DNA of 64,000 nt from Balaenoptera acutorostrata (Eukaryota; Chordata; Mammalia; Artiodactyla; Balaenopteridae): the NCBI RefSeq assembly GCF_949987535.1, contig NC_080072.1:54008356-54072355 (forward strand), read 5' to 3'. Position numbers and translations under genes: made by a program. The notes below the pieces were generated by a model. The model was not told the origin of the DNA. It was given only the letters and a program-made list of their open reading frames with translations, and made no database searches. Position 1 is the first letter of the stretch. Every line of letters starts with the position of its first letter. This document shows, piece after piece, positions 35,126-47,550 of the stretch.

Positions 35126-37541
35126 AAAAATGTAATTAAAAGTCTACCTATGTAGCCATAATTATCATATATTTTCCATTTGGATGATGAAATTACATTT
35201 GTATTTTGTTGTTAAAATCTTCAAATAACCATGATTTTTAAAAACTATAAAATATGAAGATTCTCAAGAATTACAAAATTATTTTAAAAATACTATTTCT
35301 ACAAGGAACTAAGATATATTACATGAAAAGGAAGGCAAAGCAGAAGAGTATATAAGGTGTTTAAATTTGTATAAAAAGATGTATATGTATACTTATGTAT
35401 AATTCTAGAAATACTCCATGCAAATATAAGACACTACAAATAGTGATTATCTATGATGGGAAAATCAGGGGCAAATGCTGAGGTAGAAAGGATTATTTTT
35501 ATTGTACAGTCTTGGTTCTGATGGGCTATTTTATGTATGTATTACTTATTTTATGGTAAAAATTATATAGCTATCCATGGTGGCTGAGAAAAACTACTAC
35601 TTGTGTATCTACATGAATACTTTTTACCTCACAAACTACTCTCTTTTTCCTACCCACAGAAAGCTGTTAAGAAGATCCGAATCTATAAAACATATATTAG
35701 CGCTTTCTCAAATACAAATTATTGTTTTCTTTCTAAATGTGCACGCTTATTTACAATTCACTCATTACTTGAGAGTAGGAGAAGCCTTATCAGCAAAAAA
35801 AGAAGAAAATTGTTCAACTGTTAAAAAAAAAAAAAAGCACCTCTAAAATTAAAATGTAAGTCAGTAGGAAAGTTGATTTACATACTTTTTAGAAATGTAC
35901 TTATTGACCTACTATATAAAATTAAAATTAATTATTTAGAAAGTAAAGGTATCCAATCTGAACTAAATTTGCTCTTAACTAGCATATTTTAGAATCCTAA
36001 TAATTTTAGTACCCTAAAAAAGTAACCCTTAAGAAAATCCAAAGACATTTTAGCAACTACTAGCATGTTCTATACTTCATCAGAAATGAAGCTGGTTGTT
36101 TGGTATGAATCAGTAAGCTAAAGAATACAGAATTAAAGCCATGCATTATTTTCAAATTTTACCCGTATACCAAAAATTTTCCTTTGGTTCTAATCATATG
36201 GATTGCTGCAACTTTATATGGCTGAAATGAAGACAAGAAAGTGTCTTCTTACGTAATACTGTGTGGAGTTTTTTTGTTTTTGTTTTCCATATTGTAGGTC
36301 CATAAGACCCAAATTCAAAGAAAACATGAAAGAACTGATTTACAAAAAAGGCAACACTTTAAGTATATAGAAGTGCCTCTTCTAAAAAACTTAAATTCTT
36401 ATAGACTTTCATAACTGTGAAGAAAGCTCACATCAGCCCAAAATCACACCAACTCTGCCTGCCATGAAATGAAAGTATTAGCGTTTACTTATGAAGGCTC
36501 ATTTTGGACTCACCCAAGCTTTTCTGAACCTATTCTGTTAATAATTAGGGGGCTTCTGTATTATTTATGCATAACAAATATAAATGTGTATAAAAGTATA
36601 TAAAAAAGTATGTAATCGTCATTAAATAAAACAAATCAAGTTTGCCAAGGAGGAATTCACCTGTAAATCTTCTTTCCTACTACTTTTATAAACCTAGTAT
36701 TTTTATAATTCTTATACAGTTTGAATCTCTATTAATATTCTACTACTAAACCTAACAGCTTAAAAGCAATCTAAAATATGAATCTCATTGTTTAGAAGAT
36801 GAGAACAGATCTAAAAGAACATATATTAACAATTCCAAATCTTAATATTGTTAAACATCCAAAGAGGAGACAACATATAAAATTGATTTTTTAGTAACTC
36901 AAATATACCTAAAATTACAAATCTGTAACACTTTTAAATGCTTCTGACAGAGATGGATGTCTAAACAATAAATATCAGTTTTATATTAACTACAGAGAAA
37001 AAAATTTAAGTTTATTTCTAGACAGAAGTTAAAATAGGAAACTGCAATCTGAAAATCTGAAGGGTAAATGCAACTGACATTTACTTCTGAGGGTCAGCCA
37101 GCTTGGAGATCCAAGTCTAGAGTCCTGAAGCAGAACATGTTTTCCAAACCAGATGCTTCCTGAGTCCAAAATACACTCTTTTTAAACCAACAATTTTTTT
37201 CCCTTTAAAAGGATTTTGGTGTAATTCTAAATTTAATTTCTCCAACTTAAAAAAAAATTGTAGAAATTAGCATATGGTAAATTGGCTTAGATAAAACACT
37301 TGAATGATTATACTTGTCATATAAAGTGAGATTTACTTAATAATAATTGGTTTAATAAAATTTGAATAATAATCACTGAGTGAATATAAAAATCATATCC
37401 AGGAAATAAAGATGCTAACTACTCCAAAAGTAGAAAATAAGCTTTAAAATAAAATACATTGAGGGCAGACAGCAGAAGCAAGAAGAACTACAATCCTGCA
37501 GCCTGTGGAACAAAAACCACATTCACAGAAAGACAGACAAG

Positions 37542-38443
37542 ATGAAAAGGCAGAGGGCTATGTACCAGATGAAGGAACAAGATAAAACCCCAGAAAAACA
37601 ACTAAATGATGTGGAGATAGGCAACCTTCTAGAAAAAGAATTCAGAATAATGATAGTGAAGATGATCCAGGACTGTGGAAAAAGAATGGAGGCAAAGATC
37701 GAGAATATGCAAGAAATGTTTAACAAAGACCTAGAAGAATTAAAGAACAAACAAACAGAGATGAACAATACAATAACTGAAATGAAAACTACACTAGAAG
37801 GAATCAATAGCAGAATAACTGAGGCAGAAGAACGCATAAGTGACCTGGAAGACAGAATGGTGGAATTCACTGCTGCAGAACAGAATAAAGAAAAAGAATG
37901 AAAAGAAATGAAGACAGCCTAAGAGACTTCTGGGACAACATTAAACGCAACAACATTCGCATTATAGGGGTCCCAGAAGAAGAGAGAGAGAAAGGACCCG
38001 AGAAAATATTTGAAGAGATTATAGTCGAAAACTTCCCTAACATGGGAAAGGAAATAGCCACCCAAGTCCAGGAAGCACAGAGAGTCCCATACAGGATAAA
38101 CCCAAGGAGAAACACGCCGAGACACATAGTAATCAAACTGGAAAAAATTAAACACAAAGAAAAATTATTGAAAGCAGCAAGGGAAAAACGACAAATAACA
38201 TACAAGGGAACTCCCATAAGGTTAACAGCTGATTTCGCAGCAGTAACTCTACAAGCCAGAAGGGAGTGGCAGGATATACTTAAGGTGATGAAAGGGAAGA
38301 ACGTACAACCAAGATTACTCTACCCGGCAAGGATCTCATTCAGATTCAATGGAGAAATCAAAAGCTTTACAGACAAGCAAAAGCTAAGAGAATTCAGCAC
38401 CACCAAACCAGCTCTACAACAAATGCTAAAGGAACTTCTCTAA
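37542..38443 (+). pseudogene. L1 ORF1 (RNA-binding protein), one frameshift
   Basis: ORF1p is the RNA-binding coat protein of the L1 particle, made of a coiled coil, an RRM domain and a C-terminal domain. The first 119 codons (MKRQRAMYQMKEQDKTPEKQ onward) include a coiled coil rich in Leu, Ile and Glu, ending EQNKEKE. A missing A in the run near 37888-37897 shifts the frame. The RRM and C-terminal domain then read open from 37898 to 38443: SLRDFWDNIKRNNIRIIGVP, then REKRQITYKGTPIRLTADFA, then LLYPARISFRFNG and the end QQMLKELL. Restoring that one base in thought would give the usual ORF1 length. Confidence 0.93.
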
Positions 38444-38501
38444 GTGGGAAACACAAGACAAGAAAAGGACCTACAAAAACAAACCCAAAACAATTAAGAA
38501 A

Positions 38502-41500
38502 ATGGTCATAGGAACATACATATCAATAATTACCTTAAATGTGAATGGATTAAATGTTCCAACCAAAAGACACAGGCTCGCTGAATGGATACAAAAACAA
38601 GACCCATATATATGCTGTCTACAAGAGACCCATTTCAGACCTAGGGACACATACAGACTGAAAGTGAGGGGATGGAAAAAGATATTCCATGCAAATGGAA
38701 ATCAAAAGAAAGCTGGAGTAGCAATACTCATATCAGATAAAATAGACTTTAAAATAAAGAATGTTACAAGAGACATGGGAGGACACTACATAATGATCAA
38801 GGGATCAATCCAAGAAGAAGATATAATAATTATAAATATATATGCACCCAACATAGGAGCACCTCAATACATAAGGCAACTGCTAACTGCTATAAAAGAG
38901 GAAATCAACAGTAACACAATAGTAGTGAGGGACTTTAACACCTCACTTACACCAATGGACAGATCATCCAAACAGAAAATTAATAAGGAAACAGAAGCTT
39001 TAAATGACACAATAGACCAGATAGACTTAATTGATATTTATAGGACATTCCATCCAAAAACAAATTACACTTTCTTCTCAAGTGCGCACAGAACATTCTC
39101 CAGGATAGATCACATCTTGGGTCACAAATCAAGCCTCAGTAAATTTAAGAACATTGAAATCATATCAAGCATCTTTTCTGACCACAACACTATGAGATTA
39201 GAAATCAGTTACAGGGAAAAAAACGTAAAAAACACAAACACATGGAGGCTAAACAATACGTTACTAAATAACCAAGAGATCACTGAAGAAATCAAAGAGG
39301 AAATTAAAAAATACCTAGAGACAAATGACAATGAAAACACGACGATCCAAAACCTATGGGATGCAGCGAAAGCAGTTCTAAGAGGGAAGTTTATAGCTAT
39401 ACAAGCCTACCTCAAGAAACAAGAAAAATCTCAAATAAACAATCTAACCTTACACCTAAAGGAGCTAGAAAAAGAAGAACAAACAAAACCCAAAGTTAGC
39501 AGAAGGAAAGAAATCATAAAGATCAGAGCAGAAATAAATGAAATAGAAACAAAGAAAACAATAGCAAAGATCAATAAAACTAAAAGCTGGTTCTTTGAGA
39601 AGATAAACAAAATTGATAAACCATTAGCCAGACTCATCAAGAAAAAGAGGGAGAGGACTCAAATCAATAAAATTAGAAATGAGAAAGGAGACGTTACCAC
39701 AGACACCACAGAAATACAAAGCATCCTAAGAGACTACTACAAGCAACCCTATGCCAATAAAATGGACAACCTGGAAGAAATGGACAAATTCTTAGAAAGG
39801 TATAACCTTCCAAGACTGAACCAGGAAGAAATAGAAAATATGAACAGACCAATCACAAGTAATGAAATTGAAACTGTGACTAAAAATCTTCCAACAAACA
39901 AAAGTCCAGGACCAGATGGCTTCACAGGTGAATTCTATCAAACATTTAGAGAAGAGCTAACACCCATCCTTCTCAAACTCTTCCAAAAAATTGCAGAGGA
40001 AGGAACACTCCCAAACTCATTCTATGAGCCCACCATCACCCTGATACCAAAACCAGACAAAGATACTACAAAAAAAGAAAATTACAGAACAATATCACTG
40101 ATGAATATAAATGCAAAAATCCTCAACAAAATACTAGCAAACAGAATCCAACAACACGTTAAAAGGATCATACACCATGATCAAGTGGGATTTATACCAG
40201 GGATGCAAGGATTCTTCAATATACGCAAATCAATCAGTGTGATACACCATATTAACAAACTGAAGAATAAAAACCATATGATCATCTCAATAGATGCAGA
40301 AAAAGCTTTTGACAAAATTCAACACCCGTTTATGATAAAAACTCTCCAGAAAGTGGGCATAGAGGGAACCTACCTCAACATAATAAAGACCATATACAAC
40401 AAACCCACAGCAAACATCATTCTCAATGGTGAAAAACTGAAAGCATTTCCTCTAAGATCAGGAACAAGACAAGGATGTCCACTCTCACCACTATTATTCA
40501 ACATAGTTTTGGAAGTCCTAGCCATGGCAATCAGAGAAGAAAAAGAAATAAAAGGAATACAAATTGGAAAAGAAGAAGTAAAACTGTCACTGTTTGCAGA
40601 TGACATGATACTATACATAGAGAATACTAAACATGCCAGCAGAAAACTACCAGAGCTAATCAATGAATTTGGTAAAATTTTGCAGGATACAAAATTAATG
40701 CACAGAAATCTCTTGCATTCCTATACACTAATGATGAAAAATCTGAAAGAGAAATTAAGGAAACACTCCCATTTACCATTGCAAGAAAAAGAATAAAATA
40801 CCTAGGAATAAACCCACTTAGGGAGACAAAAGACCTGTATGCAGAAAACTATAAGACACTGATGAAGGAAATTAAAATTGATACCAACAGATGGAGAGAT
40901 ATACCATGTTCTTGGATTGGAAGAATCAACATTGTGAAAATGACTATACTACCCAAAGCAATCTACAGATTCAATGCAATCCCTATCAAATTACCAATGG
41001 CATTTTTTACAGAACTAGAACAAAAAATCTTAAAATTTTGTATGGAGACACAAAAGACCCCGAATAGCCAAAGCAGTCTTGAGGGAAAAAAGCAGAGCTG
41101 GAGGAATCAGACTCCCTGACTTCAGCCTATACTACAAAGCTACAGTCATGAAGACAATATGGTACTGGCACAAAAACAGAAACACAGATCAATGGAACAA
41201 GATAGAAAGCCCAGAGATAAACCCACGCACCTATGGTCAACTAATCTATGACAAAGGAGGCAAGGATATACAGTGGAGAAAAGCCAGTCTGTTCAATAAG
41301 TGGTGCTGGGAAAACTGGACAGCTACACGTAAAAGAATGAAATTAGAACACTCCCTAACACCATACACAAAAATAAACTCAAAATGGATTCGAGACCTAA
41401 ATGTTAACACCGGACACACTATAAAACTCTTATAGGAAAACATAGGCAGAACACTCTTTGACATAAATCACAGCAAGATCTTTTTTGATCCACCTCCTAG

Positions 41501-42418
41501 AGTAATGGAAATAAAAACAAAAATAAACAAATGGGACCTAATGAAACTTAAAAGCTTTTGCACAGCAAAGGAAACTACAAACAAGACGAAAAGACAACCC
41601 TCAGAATGGGAGAAAATATTTGCAAACGAATCAGCGGACAAAGGATTAATCTCCAAAATATATAAATTTGGGTTGGAATTTAATCTGAAAAGATCTCATT
41701 CTAGTATATAGCTTTTCTATGTGCATTTTTTTTAGAAAAGAAGAAGAAGAAAGAAAAGATCTCATGCAGCTCAATATTAAAAAAACAAACAACCCAATCC
41801 AAAAATGGGCAGAAGACCTAAATAGACATTTCTGCAAAGAAGACATACAGGTGGCCAAGAAGCATATGAAAAGCTGCTCAACATCACTACAGTAATTTTT
41901 AGAGAAATGCAAATCAAAACTACAATGAGGTATCACCTCACACCAGGTAGAATGGGCATCATCAGAAAATCTACAAACAACAAATGCTGGAGAGGGTGTG
42001 GAGAAAAGGGAACTCTCCTGTACTGTTGGTAGGAATGTAAATTGATACAGCTACTACGGAGAACAGTATGGAGGTTCCTTAGAAAACTAAAAATAGAATA
42101 CCATATGACCAAGCAATCCCACTGCTGGGCATATACCCAGAGAAAACCATAATTCAAAAAGACACATGCACCCCAATGTTCATTGCAGCACTATTTACAA
42201 TAGCCAGGTCATGGAAGTAACATAAATGCCCATCGACAAACAAATGGATAAAGAAGATGTGGTACATACATACAATGGAATATTACTCAGCCATAAAAAG
42301 AAACGAAATTGAGTCATTTGTAGAGACGTGGATGAATCTAGAGACTGTCATACAGAGTGAAGTAAGTCAGAAAGAGAAAAACAAATATCGTATGTTAGCG
42401 CATGTATATGGAACCTAG
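38502..42418 (+). pseudogene. L1 ORF2 (endonuclease and reverse transcriptase), broken
   Basis: ORF2p nicks target DNA and copies RNA into it. The first frame (38502-40796, 764 codons) holds the endonuclease domain, including LQETHF, the DFNTSLT loop (with Arg for Gly just before it), RIDHIL and SDHN. It also holds the reverse transcriptase domain with [29 protein letters not shown] and the catalytic FADD (FADDMILY). A frame change near 40678 throws the reading into a false end at 40796. Later pieces at 40862-41119, 41079-41435 and 41505-41668 continue the C-terminal region in other frames. The 94-base patch follows, and remnants continue to about 42418. It cannot make a whole protein. Confidence 0.93.
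41670..41763 (+). other. Foreign 94-base patch inside the L1, matching 43423-43522
   Basis: L1 ORF2 sequence stops after 'aaaatatataaattt' and resumes with ATGCAGCTCAATATTAAA. Between them is GGGTTGGAATTTAATCTG..., which is almost identical to bases 43423-43522, outside the L1. The two copies differ mainly in the A/G-rich tract (gap of about six bases). The downstream copy lies in MIR-like sequence, so it is the likely original. Confidence 0.9.
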
Positions 42419-42814
42419 AAAAATGGTACAGATGAACCAATTTGTAGGGCAGAAATTGAGACACAGATGTAGAGAACAAACACATGGACACCAAGCGGGG
42501 AAAGCGGTGGGGTGGGGGTGATGGTGTGATGAATTGGGAGATTTGAATTGACATGTATACACTGATGTGTATAAAATGGATGACTAATAAAAACCTGCTG
42601 TATAAAAAAATAAATAAAATAAAATTCAAAAATTCAAATAAATAAATAAATAAATAAATAATAAAATACATTATCATTTAAGTATAATATTGATTATGCC
42701 AATATTAGTATGAAATATAAAAACATTAATCATTTTATTTTAAAACTTAAGATTACATAAAGTCTTTTTTTTAACTTACAGATTTTTTTCTAACAAAGCA
42801 CAGTCTACTTAGTC

Positions 42815-43035
42815 TACCATGTTCCACTCTTCTTCCTGGGCACACAACTAGAATATATTTTCCAGCCTCCCTTAGAGCTAGTTGAGATCATGCGACGGAG
42901 TTCTGGTCAATGGATCTGAGTAGAAGAGATGTGTGGCATTCCAGGTCTAGCCCATTAAACACTCCCTTATCCCCGCAATCCTCTATTTCCCCATCTACCC
43001 ACGAAAGAGAGAGGGCTCCAAGGACTTCCAGGAGT
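42815..43035 (+). repeat. Unnamed ancient interspersed repeat, copy 2
   Basis: Contains 'gcctcccttagagctagttg', 'agatcatgcgacggagttct' and 'ggtcaatggatctgagtaga'. The same order is seen at 43895-44040 ('ccttatagctaggtgtgacc', 'atgtgactaagttctggcca', 'atggaatgaaaatggga'). The family is familiar by eye but I cannot name it with confidence. Confidence 0.5.
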
Positions 43036-43309
43036 ATGTAGCATCAAGATGGAACAGATGATTCACAGAGCAAAATTCCCCTCTACCTCCTACCTCACAA
43101 ATACTCCAACAAATTTTGGAGTATTTGTTACCACAGTTAACCTGACCTGTTTAATAAAATTAGTATTCAGAGAGGAATACTTGCATACTCCTCAAAACTT
43201 TTTTTTTAATGGTAGATTGAAAGAAATCACTTCACTTTCTATGTTTGTATCTTCAGGGCTTATGCAGTATCCTGGTTGGGCTTACTCTTTCCGTAATGTT
43301 GTTAGTTTC

Positions 43310-43522
43310 TTTAAGAGACTAAGACGCAGAAGACTTGAGTTCTTTACTCAGTCTCTTCTATCAAATAAACTATGAGCCCTTGGACAGGTCACTTCTCTCT
43401 GAGGCTCATCAGTACAATATAGGGGTTGGAATTTAATCTGAAAAGATCTCATTCTAGTATATAGCTTTTCTATGTGCATTTTTTTAAAAAAAGAAGAAAA
43501 AGAAGAAGAAAGAAAAGATCTC
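43310..43522 (+). repeat. MIR-like relic with A/G-rich tail (source of the L1 patch)
   Basis: MIR order: 'cttgagttctttactcagtc', 'gagcccttggacaggtcact', 'tctctctgaggctcatcagt', then 'aggggttggaatttaatctg'. The final part is the block copied into the L1 at 41670-41763. Confidence 0.65.
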
Positions 43523-43894
43523 TTCAAACCCTAACATTTTGATTGTTAGACTCATTTTGGAATCTAGTCAACAGTTCAAACTCCTTGTCGCTCTCTATTT
43601 AACTTTTTCTCCAATGAAGTTCATACTTGGAACTTTGTTTTGTCCAATAAAATACATCAATTTATTAAATTTTTTTCAATCAAGGACAATTGCCAATTGC
43701 TAAGAACTGAGTATATCTTGAGTACTACCATACACACTCCTAATTCCAATCAAAAGCAAAAAAACTTAGAATTTTAACTGGATTATAAACAGACACATAC
43801 ATAAGTTTCCTAAGGTGTTTTAAAAGTTTGATAATAAGTCAGGCATCTGAGGACCCCAGATTGGTAATAGCACCCAACTGCTAGATGTCTCCCA

Positions 43895-44285
43895 ATATTT
43901 CTCTCTCCTTTAATCATACAGTTGGGTACATACATGGCAGCCCAGCTAAGGGCTATACTTCAGTCTACCTTATAGCTAGGTGTGACCATGTGACTAAGTT
44001 CTGGCCAATGGAATGAAAATGGGAATGACATGTTCCACTTTCAGGTCTTTCCCTGAAAAGGATTAAGTGTACACTCTCCTGAGTCTTATTCCTCTTCCCA
44101 CGGGCTGAAGACATCTTGGATCAATAGTGGAAGTCACATTTTGAGGATGGCACAGGTACCCCATACCAACCCTGGACTGCCACTGATCTCTGAGTGTTAT
44201 GAGAGAAATTATCTTCTCTCTGCTTTAAGCCATTACATTTTATAGCCTTTGGTATAACAGCTTAGACTGTACCCTAATACAGTAA
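43895..44285 (+). repeat. Unnamed ancient interspersed repeat, copy 3
   Basis: Longer copy of the family seen at 42815 and 17400: 'gctaggtgtgaccatgtgac', 'ttctggccaatggaatgaaa', 'agtcacattttgaggatggc', 'tgagagaaattatcttctct', and the end 'gactgtaccctaatac'. Confidence 0.5.
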
Positions 44286-44955
44286 GTGGTGTTTGTGTCC
44301 CAATGGGAAATAAGGTTGAGCCTTCTTGACGCCCAATTATAATACTTCTTCAAAACACTGAATTCCATTCCCTATCATTCCTCCTTCTCCTACCTATCCA
44401 AGCATTCTTCTTGCCATTCATACATTAAAGCAACATTCATCAAAGTCCTTATTTGGCAAATATTTTGAGGGAAATAACTATACATTTTTGCTGTTCTATA
44501 GTTTTCCTATAACTCTAAGTGCAATGTCACTCAAAAATAAGTATTAGGAAAAAAGTTAACAGATGATAGTGGGCATTTCCCTAAAAAGAGTAATCAATTA
44601 CATAATGGGGGTGGGGGTACCTTCAGTTGATAGTAGTGACCATATTTTAAACAACTTTGTATTCACCACAGTACCTAACCTGTACTTTGTACACAGAAGA
44701 TGTGTTGACTATGAGTCATTAATAGTGACAAAATAGCCATGTTCGTTCAGGAAACATAAATATTAGGGAAAGAAAATATTAGAACAGGTTTAAGTTATCA
44801 TGCAATCAAACATAAGAACCCCCAATTGAAATGAATTTTCTAATTAAGTGGATATATTTTTTAAGATAAAGGCCTTTGGAAAAATAATTTCATGTTTTTC
44901 TTTGAGGCTAAATTAAATCACAAATATATACTTCACGTGATCACTCAAAAATATT

Positions 44956-45425
44956 ACTTTAATTATTACCATATCTTCAGTACCGAGAACAGAACCTGGC
45001 ACCCAGTAGGCACTCAACAAATATTTGTTGAATTAATAAAAAATATCTACTTATTAAGCACACACTATGCGCTAGGCACAGGAAACACTATAGGGAAGAA
45101 GACACTGTCTTTGCTCTCACAAAGCTCAAGATCTACTGAGGCATAAAGATAAGTAAAAGGGTAATTACCACATTGAATATAAAAAATATTAAAATAGGAG
45201 TAAGTAATAGGGTTCTCTAGGAGCACACAAGATAAGTCTCTAACCCAGAATGGATTGAAAGATAGAGAGCAGAGTCAGGGAAACCTAACTGGAGGAAGTA
45301 ATATCTGAAGTGAAAAATGAGTAGAAATTGGAGGGTAGAGGGTGAGGAACAAGTTGAGGGTAGAGTGATAGTGAGTTCAGCATTAGACTTATTTATTAAA
45401 TTTGAAATGATATCTATAGCCAGCA
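44956..45425 (-). repeat. Antisense L2 3' end
   Basis: Starts with 'ctggcacccagtaggcactc' followed by 'aacaaatatttgttgaatta', a MIR/L2-type end. It then shows 'ctacttattaagcacacact', 'gcgctaggcacaggaaacac' and 'ctcacaaagctcaagatcta', the standard antisense L2 3' order. Confidence 0.7.
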
Positions 45426-45559
45426 TGCCAACTATTAACTTCCCTACCCAATAGCCTCTTCCTAGTAACCAAGGAAATAAAAATTACCATTTTTCACTTA
45501 GAAACTTTATTAAGAGTTTTCAAAATTATAAGCCCAGTGCTGGAAATGGAGGGTATATA

Positions 45560-45860
45560 AATTACTATGGCAGGGGTAACAAACCACTCCAAACTTAGCG
45601 GCTTAAATCAATAATCATTTATCTCTCACAGTTTCTGTGGGTCATGAATTCAGAAAGGGCACAGCCAGGATGGGGCTAGCTGGGGCTGTCAACAGGAATA
45701 CTTATAGTGGACACTATCTGTGACATGGTTCCAAGGGCAAGTATCTCAAGAGCAAGAGAGCCAGGTGGAAACCACATTACCTTTTATGAACTAGCCTTGG
45801 AAGTCAAGAAGCTTCACTTCCACTGTACTGCATTTCTGGAGACAGTTACAAAGGTCTACC
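45560..45860 (+). repeat. Ancient repeat of uncertain family
   Basis: The block 'ggggtaacaaaccactccaa', 'acttagcggcttaaatcaat', 'tttatctctcacagtttctg' is a very common old mammalian repeat motif. I recognise it but cannot name the family. Confidence 0.5.
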
Positions 45861-46059
45861 CAGGTGTCAGGGGAGGAGATATAGATCCTACCTTTCAACT
45901 GAGGTGCGTCAAAGTTATAGCACGTGAGATGGGATATGTATATATGATACCAAAAAGATAAATGCATATGATACCAAAAAATGATATATAGCGATATAAT
46001 ATATATGTATATATATCATATATATGGGTACAGCCATCTTTGAAAAATACAATCTATCA

Positions 46060-46560
46060 TAGAGGGAGTATAAACTGAGACAATATCTCAGATGACAATT
46101 TGCCAATGTTATAAATAACTTAAATATTAATAGCCTTTGATCCAGCAATTCTACTTTTAGAAACTTATTCCAAGGAAATAATCATAGATGCATGTTAAAA
46201 TTTAGTCATGAAGATATAAAATTTGTTATTGTATTATGTCTGTAATAGTAAAAAATATATATAAGCAAACTACATATCCAATAGAAAACCAGTTAAATAA
46301 AAAGTATGATGTAATAGTGCACTAGAATAGTATATTAAAAATAACTTTAGAATTCTATGATATGGGAAAAAATTCTTGATATATTAAGGGGGAAAGTATA
46401 TATACCATATGTGCAATATGATTTCAAATTTATAAAATGGATACATACAAATGCACAGAAAAATAAAACTAAAAGGAAACAGACTGTTTTTTATTAATGG
46501 TCATTAAACTTTTTATTCCTTTATTTCCTTATATGGAAGGATGATATAATCAGGGAGAAA
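46060..46560 (+). repeat. Old L1 3' fragment
   Basis: Decayed L1 blocks: 'tttgatccagcaattctact', 'gaaacttattccaaggaaat', 'caaactacatatccaataga' and 'tgcaatatgatttcaaattt'. Confidence 0.65.
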
Positions 46561-46599
46561 AGTTTAGAAAGTACAAATTAACCCCAAACTCTTTTACCT

Positions 46600-47550
46600 G
46601 TGGATTGATGTCATTCACCAGTTTAGGAAATTTCACAGCTGTTGTCTCTTCAAATGTTGTTTCTAGTTCATTTTCTTTCCTCTCTTTAAGAGATTTCAAT
46701 TAAATGTATGTTGGAACTTTTTCACTGTAGCATCTTATGTCTTATGCCTTCTTCTTTATTTTCCTCTTCATCCTTTTGTCATTCCATCCTTCTGAATTCT
46801 GAATATTTTCTATGACCTATCTTCTAGTTTACTAATTCTCTCTTCAATTCTGTTTGAAATGTTATAAATTCATTCACTGAATTGATTTTGGTTATTGCAC
46901 TTTTTCAGATCCATAATTTCTACTAAAATCTACTATGTCTTTCTTGTATCATTTTCATTTCTCTGCCCAATTTTTAATTGGGAAGTTGACAAGCATAGTT
47001 ATTTTAAAGTCTGCATTTGGGACTTCCCTCGTGGTCCAGTGGTTAAGACTCCATGTTCCCAGTGCAGGGGGCCCTGTTCGAGCCCTGGTCAGGGAACTAG
47101 ATCCTGCATGCCACAACTAAGAGCCTGCATGCTGCAACTAAAGATCCTGCACGCCGCAACGAAGATCTCACACGTGGCAATGAAGATCCCGTGTGCTGCA
47201 ACTAAGACCTGGAGCAGCCAAATAAATAAATAAATATTTAAAAAAATAATACTAAAGTCTGCATTTGATAACTGTAGTATAAAGAGCCCCTTCAGGAGTT
47301 TCTATTATCTGTTGGTTCTTCAGGTTCTTGTTCATGTTGACTTGTTTCCTTGCGTGTCTGGTTATCTTTGACTCTGTATTGAATATTATATTTGAAACAT
47401 TATTAATAGGAATAATTTGAAACCTGGGATGAAGGTACTTTCCTCTAGGGAAGATTTTTTTTTTTTTTTGCTTCTTCCAGGCACCTGAAGACACTAGTAA
47501 TCCGGGTTTACCTTAATTCACTTTTCAGGCTCCAAATGACTCAGAGCTGG
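46600..47550 (-). repeat. Old antisense L1/HAL1 fragment split by a SINE
   Basis: Left of the SINE it reads 'ctagtttactaattctctct' and 'tcttcaattctgtttgaaat', antisense of old L1 or HAL1 sequence. To the right, 'ggttcttcaggttcttgttc' and 'tgcgtgtctggttatctttg' fit the same kind of host. Confidence 0.55.
47020..47252 (+). mobile_element. CHR-1-like SINE
   Basis: Starts GGACTTCCCTCGTGGTCCAG, B box GTTCGAGCCC, then a body of repeated 'gcaactaagatcctgca'-like units and an AAATA tail. The perfect duplication TAAAGTCTGCATTTG (15 bases) is at 47005-47019 and 47253-47267. Confidence 0.95.

Larger units (their letters stand above)
37461..42659 (+). mobile_element. Nearly full-length L1 LINE, inactive
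   Basis: About 5.2 kb, with a perfect 13-base duplication AATAAAATACATT at 37448-37460 and 42660-42672. The element begins inside the L1 5' UTR (GAGGGCAGACAGCAGAAGCA), about 80 bases before ORF1, so most of the 5' UTR and its promoter are missing. ORF1, a 58-base spacer, ORF2 and a G-rich 3' UTR with an AAATA-rich tail follow. Both ORFs are broken. A foreign 94-base patch lies at 41670-41763. Confidence 0.95.

Noticed and set aside
42495..42530. G-rich run in the L1 3' UTR as a quadruplex
   Set aside because: Only three long G runs are within range, with an eight-base gap. G-rich L1 3' UTR tracts are also already well known.
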